Of a DNA stretch of 64,000 bases, positions 53,006 through 63,627 are shown one piece after another. This DNA comes from Streptomyces violaceoruber (GTDB taxonomy: Bacteria > Actinomycetota > Actinomycetes > Streptomycetales > Streptomycetaceae), in contig JODI01000006.1 of the NCBI GenBank assembly GCA_000720805.1, positions 1 through 64,000 of the forward strand, in the 5' to 3' direction. The notes below the pieces were generated by a model, which was not told the DNA's origin, did no database searches, and worked only from the letters and a program-made list of their open reading frames with translations. How positions within the stretch are numbered: the stretch's first letter is position 1; each line of letters begins with the position of its first letter. The translations under genes were made by a program, and so were the position numbers.

Positions 53006-53279
53006 AGCAGAATTTCTCCTCGCTGTCGGTTCGCCGAACGTGTTTCCAAGGAGCCCTGCGTCAAACCGCCGACGGCACGAACGGCGCGGAGGATCGGTTC
53101 GCGCGGGCTTGTCGAGGCCCGTGATGCGCGGGCCGCCGACCCGGCCCGTTGGGTAGGACAGTTTTTTCCAGGTTGTTTCTGTCCCCGGAGGAAACTCTCC
53201 CCTGTGCGAGCCGGCGCTCTGCTGCGAGCGTGGAACACGCGGCGCGTACCAGGGAGATTTCGTACAGAGAAGGACACCG

Positions 53280-53693
53280 ATGGAGTTCGTCAAGCCTCAG
53301 CCCACCGTGAAGGCCCCCGAGGACTGGTTCACCGGCGACGTCTGGTTCGACGTCATCCACGCCGGCCAGGAGCCGTCCCGGATGCGCGCCAACATGGTGC
53401 GGTTCTCCCCGGGCGCCCGCACGGCGTGGCACCACCATGCCGTCGGGCAGACCCTGCACGTCGTCGAGGGCGTCGCGCTGATCGGCACCCGCGACGGCAC
53501 GGTCTTCGAGGCCCGCCCCGGGGAGACGGTGACCTGTCCACCCGGCGAGGAGCACTGGCACGGTGCGACACCGGACCGGTTCATGCAGCACCTGGCCCTG
53601 TGGGAGGGCCCGGGTGACGACCGGCCGGAGACGACCTGGCTGGAGAAGGTCTCCGACGAGCAGTACAACGGCCACCGCACCCGCAGTCACTGA
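53280..53693 (+). CDS. Small cupin-domain protein
   Basis: A 137-residue single cupin. Motif 1 is GARTAWHHHAVGQTLHVVEG with three metal-binding histidines; motif 2 is RPGETVTCPPGEEHWHGATP with another His. This resembles carboxymuconolactone- or quercetinase-like small cupins that act on oxidised or carbonyl compounds. AGAAGGA upstream. It is divergent from the GlsB gene. The exact reaction is unknown. Confidence 0.88.
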   Translation: MEFVKPQPTVKAPEDWFTGDVWFDVIHAGQEPSRMRANMVRFSPGARTAWHHHAVGQTLHVVEGVALIGTRDGTVFEARPGETVTCPPGEEHWHGATPDRFMQHLALWEGPGDDRPETTWLEKVSDEQYNGHRTRSH

Positions 53694-53963
53694 TCCCCCC
53701 GAGACCGGCCCCCCACCGGGAGGGTGTCGGGGCACGGTCCCGGCCGCCGGCCCCGCGGGCTTCGCCCCGTACGTCCTCGCCGACCAGCGGCACGTCCCGC
53801 CGGTGCGGACGAGTTGGGGGACGAGAGGCGTGTGCGCCGACCGCCAAACTGTCCGGCATCGATGTGAGCGGCACACGGATCGCCAGGGCCCTCGACGCCG
53901 GACGCGCATGGGCACCACACGCCGAGGCCGTCCGGATTCCGCGAGCGCGGGGCCCCTGGTTCG

Positions 53964-54326
53964 TCAGCGGGCAGGCGTCAGTCCCGTTGCCCGCCCCTCC
54001 TCGTCCCACCGGACTTCGAGGACACGTGCGACGGCGTCGCGGTTGATGGGCCCGTAGACGTGCGGGAACAGGGTGCTGTCGGCGACCCCGGGTGGCGGGG
54101 CGGGAGCCGCCGCCTCCCAAGCGCACCTGGCGGTGAGCCGGTCCTCGTCGAGGAGCAGCGCCAGCAGCGGCCGGGGAGCGGTGGGGTAGAACGTGTTGAC
54201 GATGATCAGTGTGGTCGCCTCGTCGGGGGAACAGTGGACGAATCCTTCCTCCGCGAGGGAGGCCGGGGCGTACGGCTGGTCGGTGCTGGCATTCCACTCG
54301 TCGAGCGGCACGACGTGATAGATCAT
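53964..54326 (-). CDS. DUF952 family protein
   Basis: A 120-residue soluble protein. IYHVVPLDEWN at the start, EEGFVHCSPDEATTLIIVNTFY and LFPHVYGPINRDAVARV are the recognisable DUF952 blocks, with a conserved His-Cys pair in FVHCS. The fold is ADP-ribosyl-transferase-like, but the role of the family is unknown. ATG 54326 has no strong ribosome site. Same strand as the methyltransferase gene upstream. Confidence 0.85.
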   Translation of the reverse strand: MIYHVVPLDEWNASTDQPYAPASLAEEGFVHCSPDEATTLIIVNTFYPTAPRPLLALLLDEDRLTARCAWEAAAPAPPPGVADSTLFPHVYGPINRDAVARVLEVRWDEEGRATGLTPAR

Positions 54327-54380
54327 GGTCCGGTTATACAGCAGCCGTACGGCCAGGGACCGTTGTCGATCCCACGCCGA

Positions 54381-55196
54381 TCAGCCGCCGACGCGGACGG
54401 CGCCGGGCGTGCGCGCCACGCCCCCGTAGAAGCCGATCTCGCCGGACCTCGCGGGCGGCGGGGTGTCCGGGCGCCAGAACGGGACCTGCGTGACGCCTGG
54501 TTCGACCAGGTCGAAGCCGTCGAAGAATCGCTCCACCTGGGCGCGCGAGCGCAGGTTCAGGGAGGCGGTGGCCTTGTGGTAGACGGCCTGCGCCTCGCTG
54601 CGGTCGGCGAAGTCGCCGGTGGCGTGCGAGAGCACCAGGAAGCTGCCGGCCGGCAGCGCGTCGCGCAGGGCGGCGACGATCTGCTCGGGCCTGTCCTCGT
54701 CGGTGAGGAAGTGGACGACGGCGACGAGGAGCAGAGCGACCGGCTCGGCGAAGTCGATGACTCGGCGAATGCCGGGGTGGTCGACGATCGCCTGCGGCTC
54801 ACGCAGGTCGGCGAGTACGACACCGGTCGCGCCGGAGCCGCCGAGCAGCGTGCCCGCGTGTGCCGCCACGATCGGGTCGTTGTCGACGTACGCGACCCGT
54901 ACGTCCGGTGCCGCCTCCCGGGCGGTCTCGTACACGTTCGGCGAAGTGGGCAGTCCGGTGCCGATGTCGAGGATCTGGCGGACGCCGCTGCCGACCACGT
55001 ACCGCACCGCGCGCCGCAGGAAGGCCCGGTTGGCCCTCAGACCGATCCGCACCTCCGGTGCGGCAACGGCGAGTCGGTCGCCGGCCTGTCGATCCACCGC
55101 GTAGTTGGTCGTGCCGCCCAGCAGATAGTCGTAGATCCGGGCAGGGTGCGGCCTGTTGGTGTCGGTCTCCTCGACGTGGGAGCCGTTCTTCGTCAC
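54381..55196 (-). CDS. DUF574-type SAM-dependent methyltransferase, second copy
   Basis: A 271-residue Methyltransf_19 protein. Family start RPHPARIYDYLLGGTTNYAVD, SAM motif ILDIGTGLPTSPNVYETARE, then VAYVDNDPIVAAHAGTLL and LVLSHATGDFADRSEA. It is clearly related to the protein at 49145-49969. GTG 55196 has AGAGGAGAG upstream. A short acidic N-terminus (HVEETDTN) comes before the family start. Its substrate is unknown. The two copies are unlikely to be a recent local duplication because they differ throughout. Confidence 0.9.
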   Translation of the reverse strand: MTKNGSHVEETDTNRPHPARIYDYLLGGTTNYAVDRQAGDRLAVAAPEVRIGLRANRAFLRRAVRYVVGSGVRQILDIGTGLPTSPNVYETAREAAPDVRVAYVDNDPIVAAHAGTLLGGSGATGVVLADLREPQAIVDHPGIRRVIDFAEPVALLLVAVVHFLTDEDRPEQIVAALRDALPAGSFLVLSHATGDFADRSEAQAVYHKATASLNLRSRAQVERFFDGFDLVEPGVTQVPFWRPDTPPPARSGEIGFYGGVARTPGAVRVGG

Positions 55197-55467
55197 GGTG
55201 CTCTCCTCTCGACAACCGTCACCACCGCCACGACCACCTCGCCCGTGAACGGCTGACGCCAGCCTCCCACCAACTTCAGTGCGAGAGACCACAGTTCGCC
55301 GGTCTGAAACAAGGAGGGCGGCTACGGTGCGAACTGCTGACAGCAGGAAATCACGTGTGTAGATTGCGGCCGTCGACAAAGTGCACAACATCGACCCTCC
55401 CGTACGACTCGTCCGCTTACCGCGATTACTCACGCCATGCACACCTGCTTTCCGTCAGGAGGAGCCC

Positions 55468-56439
55468 ATGCGAAGGCGCGTTCTCGGGCTTGGCGCAGTA
55501 CTGATCACCATCCTCGGTGCGGCCGGATGCGGGTCCTCGGACTCCGGGTTGGGCGGCTCGTCCGCCTCGGGCGGGACCACCACGGTCAAGGTGGGCATCA
55601 TTCCGATCGTCGATGTCGCACCGCTCTACCTGGGACAGCGCAAGGGCTTCTTCAGCAGCCGCGGCATCAAGCTGGAGATGGTGAGTGCCCAGGGCGGCGC
55701 GGCGATCATTCCCGGCGTGGTGAGCGGGCAGTTCCAGTTCGGGTTCAGCAACACGACATCGCTGATGGTCGCCCAGGTCAAGGGAGTTCCGGTCACGTCC
55801 GTGGCCAACGGCGCGGCCACCAACGGCAAGGTGGGCGCCGACGTCACCGGCGTGACGGTCAGGAAGGACAGCACCGTCAAGTCGGCCAAGGACCTCGCCG
55901 GACACACGGTCGCGGTCAACACCCTGCAGAACATCGGCGACACCACGGTGCGCGAGTCGGTCCGCCGGGCCGGCGGCGACCCGGCCGGGGTCAAGTTCGT
56001 CGAGATACCGTTCGACCAGATGCCGGCCGCGCTGGACGGCGGCCGGGTCGACGCCGCCTGGATGGGCGAGCCCGCCCAGACGATCGCCAAGGCGCAGGGC
56101 GCCCGCGTCGTGGCCTCGCCCTTCGCCGAGACGGACCCGAAGCTCACGGTGGCGACGTACTTCACCTCGACGCGGCTCACCGAGCAGAAGCCCGACCTGG
56201 TGAAGAGGTTCACCGAGGCGGTGACCGAGTCGCTGCGGTACGCCTCCGCCCACCCGGACGAGGCACGCCAGATCCTCACCACGTACACCAGGATCAGCGG
56301 CGACATCCTGAAGAACCTCACTCTGCCCAGTTGGCCACCGCAGGTCGACATGGCCTCGCTGGAAAAACTGGCCTCACTCAGTGAGAAGGACGGCCTCTTC
56401 GGGGGCAAGAAGCCCGACTTGGCTTCCCTGTTCCCCTGA
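55468..56439 (+). CDS. NMT1/SsuA-like substrate-binding lipoprotein, orphan
   Basis: A 323-residue exported lipoprotein. Lipobox near LGAAGCGSS, then the NMT1/THI5-like fold: VKVGIIPIVDVAPLYLGQRK, IIPGVVSGQFQFGFSNTTSL, DLAGHTVAVNTLQNIGDTTV and GGRVDAAWMGEPAQTIAK. Relatives bind aliphatic sulfonates, nitrate, pyrimidines or other small anions for an ABC importer. No permease or ATPase gene is next to it, so the importer is elsewhere or incomplete. ATG 55468 after AGGAGG. A small palindrome CTGCT-GAC-AGCAG lies at 55334-55346 in its upstream region. Confidence 0.88.
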   Translation: MRRRVLGLGAVLITILGAAGCGSSDSGLGGSSASGGTTTVKVGIIPIVDVAPLYLGQRKGFFSSRGIKLEMVSAQGGAAIIPGVVSGQFQFGFSNTTSLMVAQVKGVPVTSVANGAATNGKVGADVTGVTVRKDSTVKSAKDLAGHTVAVNTLQNIGDTTVRESVRRAGGDPAGVKFVEIPFDQMPAALDGGRVDAAWMGEPAQTIAKAQGARVVASPFAETDPKLTVATYFTSTRLTEQKPDLVKRFTEAVTESLRYASAHPDEARQILTTYTRISGDILKNLTLPSWPPQVDMASLEKLASLSEKDGLFGGKKPDLASLFP

Positions 56440-56493
56440 CCGTTCGGGGCGCAGGAGCGGGTCTGTGAACGTCGACGGGGGTCCCTGCCGTGG

Positions 56494-56760
56494 TCACGGT
56501 GCGTCGCCCCGCCAGTCGAAGCGGCGGGTGTCCTCGGCACGAGGTGTGTACAGGGTGTGCCCGCCGGGCCCGTAGGCGCCTATCTCGGTCGCCAGTGCCA
56601 CGCCCTCGCGCAGCTCGTGGTCGGGCCGTCCGGTGACGTCCAGCAGCAGACCGTCCAGGGGCCCGCCGACCAGCTCCACGTAGAGGCGGCCGGGCCGGGG
56701 CCCGGCGTCGTCGTGGTCGGCGCCGTAGACGCGGCCACGCATGAACTCCAGCTCATCCAT
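56494..56760 (-). CDS. Small conserved-looking hypothetical protein
   Basis: An 88-residue acidic soluble protein: MDELEFMRGRVYGADHDDAG, then LYVELVGGPLDGLLLDVTG and a tail rich in Tyr, Thr and Arg. GGPLDG resembles a short motif seen in several small actinomycete proteins of unknown role. ATG 56760 is the best start; a GTG further upstream is possible. The upstream frame is open far beyond but Arg-rich and not coding. Same strand as, and 84 bases after, the second RsbW-like gene. Confidence 0.65.
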   Translation of the reverse strand: MDELEFMRGRVYGADHDDAGPRPGRLYVELVGGPLDGLLLDVTGRPDHELREGVALATEIGAYGPGGHTLYTPRAEDTRRFDWRGDAP

Positions 56761-56843
56761 GCCATGCAGGCTCGCATCCGCCACTGACAATCGACGACTG
56801 CCGGTGCCCCGGAGGAAGTACGGTCCGCCCCGGCACGGGACGG

Positions 56844-57311
56844 TCAGCCGGCGGGCGGCATCGGGTCGTCCAGGAGCGGCAGGTGGGCCGTGATGCGCTT
56901 GCCGACCGGTTCGCGGCGCGCCGAGAAGCCCTGCACCACGGCCATCACGATCTCCAACCCGTGCTGCCCCACCCGCCCCGCGTCCGCCGCCCGCGCCACC
57001 GGCAGCACCGGGTCGCTGTCCCAGACCTCGATCTCCACCACGGCCCCGGTCACCCGCAGACACAGCAGTGCCGGGCCGGGCGCGTACTTGCAGGCGTTGG
57101 TGACCAACTCGCTGACGACCAGCTGCGTCAGATCCATCGCGCGCTCGGTCACCGGCAGCCCGTACTCGGTCTGTACGCGAATGAGGAAGTCGGCCGCCAC
57201 CCGCCGGGCCTCGGCGATCGAGGCGCTGTCCCCTTCCAAGGCGGCAGTGAACTCGGCCGAGCCGGGATCCGGGGCGAGTGAACGCTCCATCCCGTCGGGC
57301 TCCATCCGCAT
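56844..57311 (-). CDS. RsbW-like ATP-binding protein, second copy
   Basis: A 155-residue GHKL ATPase. N-box LTQLVVSELVTNACKYAPGP, then LRVTGAVVEIEVWDSDPV and G box RVGQHGLEIVMAVVQGFSA. It is of the same single-domain anti-sigma type as the protein at 47168-47614 but has a longer, acidic N-terminus. ATG 57311 has GGGGAG five bases upstream; an ATG at 57344 would add 11 residues. No WhiJ-like partner is next to it; the divergent neighbour is the beta-propeller lipoprotein. Confidence 0.85.
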   Translation of the reverse strand: MRMEPDGMERSLAPDPGSAEFTAALEGDSASIAEARRVAADFLIRVQTEYGLPVTERAMDLTQLVVSELVTNACKYAPGPALLCLRVTGAVVEIEVWDSDPVLPVARAADAGRVGQHGLEIVMAVVQGFSARREPVGKRITAHLPLLDDPMPPAG

Positions 57312-57526
57312 CACTACTCCCCTGGCCAGCACATCCGCGCGCATACCCCGTCAGCCCTTGTCCACACCTCCGGTAAGAAACCTTCGCGATGTTCCCACCC
57401 GGGCGTCGGCCACAAGGCCGCGGGGCGCACCCGCGAACGTCATCAGCGCCTCGAACCGTGCAACCATCGCCGGTGGCAACGGGTCGTCTCTGCGGGCGTA
57501 CGGCCCTACCCGGAGGTGACTTTCGA

Positions 57527-58777
57527 ATGGCGCGACTGCGGCGGGTGCGAAGGACGGCGCTCATGGCCGGCATGGCGATCCTCGTCGGGTGCTCGGGCGC
57601 GCAGAACGCTCAGCCCAACGGCTCGGGTTCCGGACCCGGCCCTGTCTCGTCGTCCACCGTGGCCCGTACCGCCGTGGCCGTCGCAGGACCCTGGCGGGCC
57701 TGGACCAAGTCCCTCTCCGCGCGGGAGGCGTCCGGGACCTGTGGCGCCACGGCCCATCAGGTCGTGTGCAGTACCGCTCCCGACGGGCTCGTCGGGCGGT
57801 CCCGTGCCACCGGCGCGGTCACCTGGAGCGTCCCGGCGACCAGCACCGGCGGCAAGAACGGCGGACTGGTCGTCGAGGCGGCCGACGAACGCGCGGTGAC
57901 CATTGGCGGCCGAGTGCTGCGCGCCGCGAACCTGCGGACGGGCAAGGCGGCCTGGACCCACCGGCTGCCCTCCCGGCGCTCCTACCTCGGCATCGCGGCG
58001 ACCTCCGGGACCGTGTACGCCCTCGGCACCGGCGATTCCGTGCCGTCCGAGGGCTTCACGGACCTCACTCTCGATGCGTTCCGGGCCTCCGACGGCGCAC
58101 CTCTGTGGCAGAAGTCCGTCGACGCGGACCCCACTGGGGGGATCGCCGTGATCGGCAACCGGGTCTACACCACCGACGGCAAGAAGGCCACCGCCCGCGA
58201 CGCCCGTACCGGCGACACCGTCGCGACCAGCCCCTCGGCCCTCGAGTGCCCCCGCCTGATCTTCGGCGGCCGCTACCTGGTGTGCGCCGGGAGCCCGCTG
58301 TCCGCCGGGGACACCTTTCCGCCGCTGCGCCGTCTCGACCCGGCCACGCTCCAGCCGCTGGCGACCGCCGAGGACACCGGTATGAAGCCCGAACGGGGTG
58401 TGATCTCGTCCGACGGTGTGCTGGTGCTGCACGAGGACAGCGCGGAGGATCCGGGCGCCGGTGCCTGGAACGCCTACGACCTCGAACGCCACCGGAGACT
58501 GTGGAGTTACGACACCACCACCGATGAAGCCGGCCTGGCCGGTGGGCGGTTCGTCACCTTCACCCCCGCGAACGCTTCGACCAGGGACCGGGTGATCACG
58601 ATCGACCTGCGCGCCGGCCCGGACGGGACGGGAGCCGCCGCGCCGCGCATCGCCGCGTGGTGTCCGCAGACGAAGAGCGGCGAATACCCCCTCCTCATCA
58701 CGCCAGGAGGCGATTCGGGCCATGTCGTCGTCGAGCCGAGGAAGCACCGGGCCCTGCGCTCGATCCCGCTTCCCTGA
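57527..58777 (+). CDS. Beta-propeller (PQQ-like) lipoprotein
   Basis: A 416-residue exported protein. Arg-rich signal with lipobox ILVGC (Cys near 22) and a Ser/Gly/Pro linker. The rest is a PQQ-binding-like propeller: GRSRATGAVTWSVPATS, LRTGKAAWTHRLPS, FRASDGAPLWQKSVD, DARTGDTVATS and YDLERHRRLWSYD are successive W-type blades. There is no PQQ dehydrogenase active site, so it is a BamB-like or structural surface protein. CGGAGG before ATG 57527. Several cysteines (CGATAHQVVC; ECPRLIFGGRYLVC) may form disulphides. Confidence 0.85.
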   Translation: MARLRRVRRTALMAGMAILVGCSGAQNAQPNGSGSGPGPVSSSTVARTAVAVAGPWRAWTKSLSAREASGTCGATAHQVVCSTAPDGLVGRSRATGAVTWSVPATSTGGKNGGLVVEAADERAVTIGGRVLRAANLRTGKAAWTHRLPSRRSYLGIAATSGTVYALGTGDSVPSEGFTDLTLDAFRASDGAPLWQKSVDADPTGGIAVIGNRVYTTDGKKATARDARTGDTVATSPSALECPRLIFGGRYLVCAGSPLSAGDTFPPLRRLDPATLQPLATAEDTGMKPERGVISSDGVLVLHEDSAEDPGAGAWNAYDLERHRRLWSYDTTTDEAGLAGGRFVTFTPANASTRDRVITIDLRAGPDGTGAAAPRIAAWCPQTKSGEYPLLITPGGDSGHVVVEPRKHRALRSIPLP

Positions 58778-58836
58778 CACCCGGGGCAGGCAGATGCGAC
58801 GCCCCTCCCCGGGAAGGGCCCCACACGGGAACCCCC

Positions 58837-59199
58837 TCAGGCACCCTGTGGCCGCTGCCTGCGCGGGCCGCCGTGCGAACGGCGCAGGCGCTGCTGGAGG
58901 GCGCCGATGACGGTCGCCTGGATCAGCACGGAGAGGACGAGGGCGGTGTAGAAGAACCATCCTGGTACTTCGGCACCGGCCTGCAGCAGCGTCTCGCCGG
59001 CACTGAGGAAGAGGAAGAACGTGGGCGAGGCGAGGGCGATCAGGTAGACGCCGGAGAAGGACGCGTCCTCGTGTGTCGAGACGAGGATCTGGTCCCAGGC
59101 GAGGAAGGCGGCGGCCGCCGCCACCAGGGCCAGATAGACGAGCGAGGCCGGGGTGGCGAAGGCGAGTCGGGCCAGGGTGCGCAGTCGTCGGGTGTTCAT
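58837..59199 (-). CDS. Small membrane protein
   Basis: A 120-residue protein with three predicted helices: ASLVYLALVAAAAAFLAW, GVYLIALASPTFFLFLSAG and GWFFYTALVLSVLIQATVIG, followed by an Arg/Gln-rich cytosolic tail. It resembles the SCO4225-type membrane proteins of Streptomyces, for which no role is known. ATG 59199. A TGAGTA...TACTCA inverted repeat lies 64 bases upstream. Confidence 0.7.
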   Translation of the reverse strand: MNTRRLRTLARLAFATPASLVYLALVAAAAAFLAWDQILVSTHEDASFSGVYLIALASPTFFLFLSAGETLLQAGAEVPGWFFYTALVLSVLIQATVIGALQQRLRRSHGGPRRQRPQGA

Positions 59200-59585
59200 G
59201 TCGGTCCCCCATCTGAATGTTCAGGTCGCTTCCCAGCTTCGGCCGACAGGCCGCCGATTCCCTGAGTACGCCTACTCATCCGGCCCTGAGCAGTCATCCG
59301 CGTACGTCCTCATCCCCCATCCCCCCATCGACCCCGGCGTCGTCTCGGCCCCCCGCCGGCGCCGCGGCAAGGACGAGCAGCATGTCCCCGGGGACCGCCG
59401 ACCGGCTACTGGGCCGGCGACCACATCGAACACACCCGTGCGGTCCTCAACACCGCGCGGATGCCCGTGCGTTCCAGATCGCCTGCGGAATTGTCCGTGA
59501 TCAGTAACAGACGGATCCCGCGGCGGTCTTTCTCCGTCCTCACAGCTGCAGGGGATACACCGAGACGACCGAGAACAGGGCGGAC
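59200..59585. other. Divergent intergenic region
   Basis: 386 bases between the small membrane protein and the CE4 deacetylase. It contains the TGAGTA-CGCC-TACTCA repeat (59263-59278). The rest is C-rich with no gene or RNA that I can support. A weak ribosome site CAGGGCGG precedes 59586. Confidence 0.45.
59263..59278. promoter_or_regulatory. Inverted repeat TGAGTA-CGCC-TACTCA
   Basis: Perfect six-base arms around four bases, 64 bases upstream of the minus-strand membrane protein and about 300 bases before the deacetylase. The arms are AT-richer than the surroundings. A dimeric regulator site is likely; the protein is unknown. Confidence 0.45.
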
Positions 59586-60377
59586 ATGGCGCGGCATGGC
59601 GGGCGGGGATGGTACGGCCGGGTAATCGCGGCGGCGGTCGGGGTGACCGCGGTGGCCGCCGCGACGTCGGTATGGACGGCGCAGGCCGGTCCCGTCGACG
59701 GGCGGCAGGCGGGTGCGGGCGCCTCGGCGCGCCCCTCGGCATCGGGAGCCGCCGAGCCCGGCCGGGCGCCGGTGCCGGTGGAGATCGTCCATGCCTCGGA
59801 CCGCGGCGCCCGGGGCGTCAACATCACCATCGACGACGGGCCGGACCCGGACTGGACGCCGCAGGTCCTTCAGGTCCTGCGGGACAACGGTGTGAAGGCG
59901 ACGTTCTGCATGGTGGGCACGCAGGCCCAGGCCCATCCGGACCTCGTGAAGGCCGTGGTGGCTGCCGGGCACCGGCTGTGCGACCACACGGTCTCGCACG
60001 ACACCACCATGGACACCAAGTCCGACTCCTACCAGTCACAGCAGATCCTGGACGCCGAACGCATGATCACCAAGGCTTCGGGAGGCGTCCGGCCGCTGTA
60101 CTACCGGGCCCCCGGCGGTGCCTTCACCCCGTACAGCCGCCACCTCGCCGCTTCCCGGGGGATGCGGCCGCTGGGCTGGAACGTCGACTCCAAGGACTTC
60201 GAGCGTCCCGGCACCGACGCCATCATCTCCACCGTCGAGAACGAGGTCCCCAACGGCCCGACCCTCCTCTTCCACGACGCGGGCGGCGACCGCTCGCAGA
60301 CCGTGGCCGCCCTGCGCGAGATCCTGCCGTGGCTGAAGCAGCAGGGGTACTCCTTCGGCTTCCCCGTGCTGCGCTGA
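59586..60377 (+). CDS. Secreted polysaccharide deacetylase (CE4/NodB)
   Basis: A 263-residue exported enzyme. N-terminal signal/anchor helix (GRVIAAAVGVTAVAAATSVW) and an Ala/Gly/Pro linker, then the NodB domain: motif 1 ITIDDGPDPDW (two Asp), motif 2 DHTVSHDTTMD with two zinc histidines, motif 3 RPLYYRAPGGAFTP, then LGWNVDSKDFERPG and PNGPTLLFHDAGGDRSQT with the catalytic His. It removes acetyl groups from chitin, peptidoglycan or xylan at the cell surface. Motif 1 reads TIDD rather than TFDD, a mild change. A strong hairpin follows at 60454-60490. Confidence 0.9.
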   Translation: MARHGGRGWYGRVIAAAVGVTAVAAATSVWTAQAGPVDGRQAGAGASARPSASGAAEPGRAPVPVEIVHASDRGARGVNITIDDGPDPDWTPQVLQVLRDNGVKATFCMVGTQAQAHPDLVKAVVAAGHRLCDHTVSHDTTMDTKSDSYQSQQILDAERMITKASGGVRPLYYRAPGGAFTPYSRHLAASRGMRPLGWNVDSKDFERPGTDAIISTVENEVPNGPTLLFHDAGGDRSQTVAALREILPWLKQQGYSFGFPVLR

Positions 60378-60453
60378 GCGCGACCCACCGCCTCCCCCGC
60401 GCGGGTTCGTCACCGTGGACCAACCGTAGGAACCACACGAACCCGGACGCGCC

Positions 60454-60490
60454 GGCGCCGGGGCGGGCCCATGTGGCCCACACCGGCGCC
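60454..60490. terminator. Nested hairpin terminator between convergent genes
   Basis: Outer stem GGCGCCGG (60454-60461) with CCGGCGCC (60483-60490); inner stem GGGCC (60465-60469) with GGCCC (60475-60479) and loop CATGT. It lies between the deacetylase (ends 60377) and the UvrA-like gene (ends 60538), so it can stop transcription from both sides. Confidence 0.7.
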
Positions 60491-60537
60491 CCCGGGGCTC
60501 CCCCGCTCGTCGCTCGCGGTTTCCGCGAGGGCCCCGG

Positions 60538-62937
<2,400 letters not shown>

Positions 62938-63097
62938 TCTGTCTCCAACTGTCGGGCGGAGCCGTCTGCGCGGTCTCCGTCGGCGTCGCCTGGCTCGATC
63001 CGATCGGCTTCGAGAGTATGTCCGGTTCCCCGTCGCCTCGGCCCCTCGCGCCCCTGAGCGGGCTGTGCGCGCAAGGCGGGAGGCGCGGGGGCGGTGC

Positions 63098-63454
63098 TCA
63101 GCGGTCCTGGAGCAGCCCGAGGACGTTGCCGTCGGGGTCGGTGACGGTGGCCACCAGGCGGCCACCGCCGACGTCGTGCGCGGGCTCACGCACGGTGGCA
63201 CCCGCCGCGGTCACCTCGGCCAGCTTCGCCTCGATGTCCGGGACGTGCCAGTAGGCCACCGGCGAGGTCATGCCCTGCGGTCCGCCGTTCGGCACCAGCC
63301 CGATGTGCTGGCCCTCGGCCTCGAAGCCGACGTAGTAGGACCCGTCGGTCTGCGGCGCCACGCCGAGCAGGGCGGCGTACACCGCCTTGGCCTTCGCGAG
63401 GTCGGACACGGGGTGCAGCACGGTCTTGATTCCCTGGGTGGAAGAGCCGGTCAT
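63098..63454 (-). CDS. VOC (glyoxalase-like) family protein
   Basis: A 118-residue beta-alpha-beta-beta-beta protein. TVLHPVSDLAKAKAVYAALLGV is the first module, YYVGFEAEGQHIGLVP the ligand strand, YWHVPDIEAKLAEVTAAGA the second module, and VTDPDGNVLGLLQDR the C-terminal strand with the usual Asp/Asn. It may be a dioxygenase, lyase or binding (resistance) protein; the metal-binding set is incomplete, so binding is as likely as catalysis. ATG 63454 has AGGAG upstream. Same strand as the UvrA-like gene, about 160 bases before it. Confidence 0.87.
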   Translation of the reverse strand: MTGSSTQGIKTVLHPVSDLAKAKAVYAALLGVAPQTDGSYYVGFEAEGQHIGLVPNGGPQGMTSPVAYWHVPDIEAKLAEVTAAGATVREPAHDVGGGRLVATVTDPDGNVLGLLQDR

Positions 63455-63627
63455 GTTCACTCCTGAGGTCGTGAGTCCGGTCGGACCCTGGCTCGACGCC
63501 CGCGTGAGGTGCGAGGCGTGAGGCGTGATGCCCATGGCAGTCACGCTAGCCACGACCCCGCGATCGGCGCTTCTCGATTCCTGACCGGTCTGCTCAGGGG
63601 CATCGGCACAGCATCCCGCCCAGGGCT

